From assembly GCF_000227665.2 (NCBI RefSeq), contig NZ_CP007030.1:2046001-2110000 (forward strand): a stretch of 64,000 nt of DNA, in the 5' to 3' direction. The stretch is from Thiomicrospira aerophila AL3. Lineage in GTDB: Bacteria > Pseudomonadota > Gammaproteobacteria > Thiomicrospirales > Thiomicrospiraceae. The notes beneath the pieces are model-generated. The model was given only the letters and a program-made list of their open reading frames with translations, did not search any database and was not told the origin of the DNA. Of the stretch, positions 62,929-64,000 are shown piece by piece. Every line of letters starts with the position of its first letter. Position 1 is the stretch's first letter. The position numbers and the translations under genes were made by a program.

Positions 62929-63447
62929 ATGTCCTTGCATCCATTAGCACAATTCATTGACAATGTTCCCGACTTTCCCAAACCAGGTATATTATTTCGC
63001 GATATCTCGCCATTACTTCGCGATCACTTTAATGCCACCATTGATGCGATCAGTGATTTATACACAGTAGAAGAGTGGCAACAAATTGATAAACTAGCGG
63101 GTATTGAATCTAGAGGCTTTATTTTTGCCGCAGCACTCGCCTACAAACATCAAAAAGGCTTTGTCAAAGTTCGCAAACCCGGTAAGTTACCACATGTACA
63201 TGCCTCAATAGATTATGGTTTAGAGTATGGTAAAGATTCATTACATATGCAAAAGGGGGATGGTTCACGTATTTTAATCCTAGATGATTTAATTGCGACC
63301 GGTGGTTCACTTAACGCCACCTGCCAACTCTGTGAACAAGTGGGTTACCAAATAGCTGGAATGGCCTGTGTAATTAACCTGACTTCACTTAACAGCTTTG
63401 CATACAAAGGCCATCAGGTACGCTCAGTTATTAATTATAACGATTAA
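62929..63447 (+). CDS. apt: Adenine phosphoribosyltransferase Apt
   Basis: 172 aa cytosolic purine-salvage enzyme. FPKPGILFRDISPLLRD at the start, GIESRGFIFAAALAYK, VRKPGKLPHVHASIDYGLEYGKDSLHMQKG and the PRPP loop ILILDDLIATGGSLNATC are all typical. It starts 19 bases after copy 2 of the GGDEF-EAL genes, so it may be the end of that transcript, but the metabolic link, if any, is not obvious. Confidence 0.97.
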   Translation: MSLHPLAQFIDNVPDFPKPGILFRDISPLLRDHFNATIDAISDLYTVEEWQQIDKLAGIESRGFIFAAALAYKHQKGFVKVRKPGKLPHVHASIDYGLEYGKDSLHMQKGDGSRILILDDLIATGGSLNATCQLCEQVGYQIAGMACVINLTSLNSFAYKGHQVRSVINYND

Positions 63448-63544
63448 ATCTTTTTTCTTTCGCAACTCAGTAGATGACATCACTTGATTCAGTTAGATCA
63501 AATGTGCAATACTAGAGATGTAAAAATTTTTAGGAGTTACGCAA

Positions 63545-63916
63545 ATGAGTACGAGTATCAATCCTGCTATGCAGTCAATGGCACCCATTCAAATGGGGCG
63601 AATGAACTCTGAGCCAAATGCATCTAACACTGCAAACTTAAGTCGTTCTGATGATACCGTTGAAATGACAGCCCCTACAACGCAGGTAAACTTAAATACA
63701 ACCCCTGCATCTGCTCCGGTTGACTATTTAAATTTGCAGCCGACACAGCAAGTCAGTGAGCCAGTTAACGTTGAAAATGCTACCACTGAGCAAAACAACA
63801 TGACATCAGGCTTAACCTATGCTTCTGCATTACAGGCAGAATCAAACTTCTTTGGCATGCAAACCGGCGCAGCTGATCTTTCATCATCTACTCCAAATGG
63901 TGCTGATGCATCTTAA
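63545..63916 (+). CDS. Low-complexity protein of unknown function
   Basis: 123 aa. No domain, signal peptide or membrane helix. It is Ser/Thr/Asn/Gln/Ala-rich, contains eight Met and has no Lys, His, Cys or Trp, so it is likely disordered and acidic. The start has AGGAG 8-12 bases upstream, which supports a real gene. It is separated from apt by 97 bases with a weak promoter-like TTGATT-18-AATACT (63484-63513). It could be an exported or surface-associated protein, but I see no evidence for that. Confidence 0.6.
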   Translation: MSTSINPAMQSMAPIQMGRMNSEPNASNTANLSRSDDTVEMTAPTTQVNLNTTPASAPVDYLNLQPTQQVSEPVNVENATTEQNNMTSGLTYASALQAESNFFGMQTGAADLSSSTPNGADAS

Positions 63917-63950
63917 TTTTAGATGCATAAAGATAGTCTAAACTATCGAT

Positions 63951-63988
63951 TTGGTCGTGGCAGTGACGAGAGTCATCGTCGCGACCAA
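63951..63988 (+). terminator. Long hairpin after the low-complexity gene
   Basis: TTGGTCG at 63951-63957 pairs with CGACCAA at 63982-63988, and inner GTGACGA (63963-63969) with TCATCGT (63973-63979), one mismatch. TTTT follows four bases later (63992-63995). Probably a terminator for the 63545-63916 gene. Confidence 0.5.
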
Positions 63989-64000
63989 GCTGTTTTCAGC

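Overview
The window is chromosomal DNA of a gammaproteobacterium, roughly 45% GC by eye, with mostly short intergenic gaps and many genes in overlapping operons. I see no rRNA, tRNA, CRISPR array, insertion sequence or prophage. Gene orders (mnmG-rsmG-parA-parB-atp-glmU, hemCDXY, lplT-aas) are classical gammaproteobacterial core blocks. The rest (PomA/PomB-type stator, several hybrid kinases, c-di-GMP enzymes, HemP heme uptake) suits a motile, free-living aquatic bacterium. A Thiomicrospira/Hydrogenovibrio-like sulfur oxidiser is a guess; no sulfur or carbon-fixation gene is present to prove it.

Layout. 1-6.3 kb (minus): two hybrid histidine kinases, the downstream one running off the window and the upstream one carrying a periplasmic c-type-heme sensor. 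6.4-10.9 kb (plus): a thiamine operon (thiC-thiO-thiS-thiG) behind a consensus promoter and a TPP riboswitch. 11.0-13.2 kb (plus): a ParA-type ATPase with a small basic/disordered partner, tpx and yceI. 13.2-15.7 kb (minus): glmU, a small unknown gene and ubiA. 15.8-27.4 kb (minus): mnmG-rsmG-parA-parB, then the complete F0F1 ATP synthase operon. 27.6-34.5 kb: a lipoprotein, a frameshifted hrpB helicase gene, a DUF945-type protein, a flavin reductase-like protein, queF and a small membrane protein. 34.5-37.9 kb (minus): ferritin, then a Fur-type heme/iron uptake unit (hemP, Cys-rich protein, TonB-dependent receptor). 37.9-41.9 kb (minus): hemC-hemD-hemX-hemY. 42-44.5 kb: thioredoxin-like lipoprotein, argH and a small RelA/SpoT-fold protein. 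44.6-51.3 kb (minus): hybrid kinase, lplT, aas and a Na/Pi-cotransporter-like protein. 51.3-56.3 kb: greB, then prlC-motA-motB and two small FliG-C-like proteins. 56.5-62.9 kb (plus): a Tat-type substrate-binding lipoprotein with two tandem PhnD-PAS-GGDEF-EAL proteins. 62.9-64 kb: apt and a lysine-free low-complexity protein.

Most interesting signals. (1) An 8-bp palindrome, CAGGCCTG, usually extended to ASCAGGCCTGST, occurs about 35 times, almost always inside genes, in all reading frames and on both gene orientations. It resembles the cyanobacterial highly iterated palindrome HIP1 in style but not in sequence. (2) The stator operon ends with two paralogous 154-aa proteins that look like stand-alone FliG C-terminal (torque) domains. 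(3) A ParA ATPase overlaps a small protein with a basic N-terminus, an Ala/Pro/Lys-rich middle and a near-terminal Trp, like McdA/McdB cargo-positioning pairs, but no carboxysome gene is nearby. (4) A Tat-lipoprotein SBP is co-transcribed with two c-di-GMP enzymes that use PhnD-like sensor domains.
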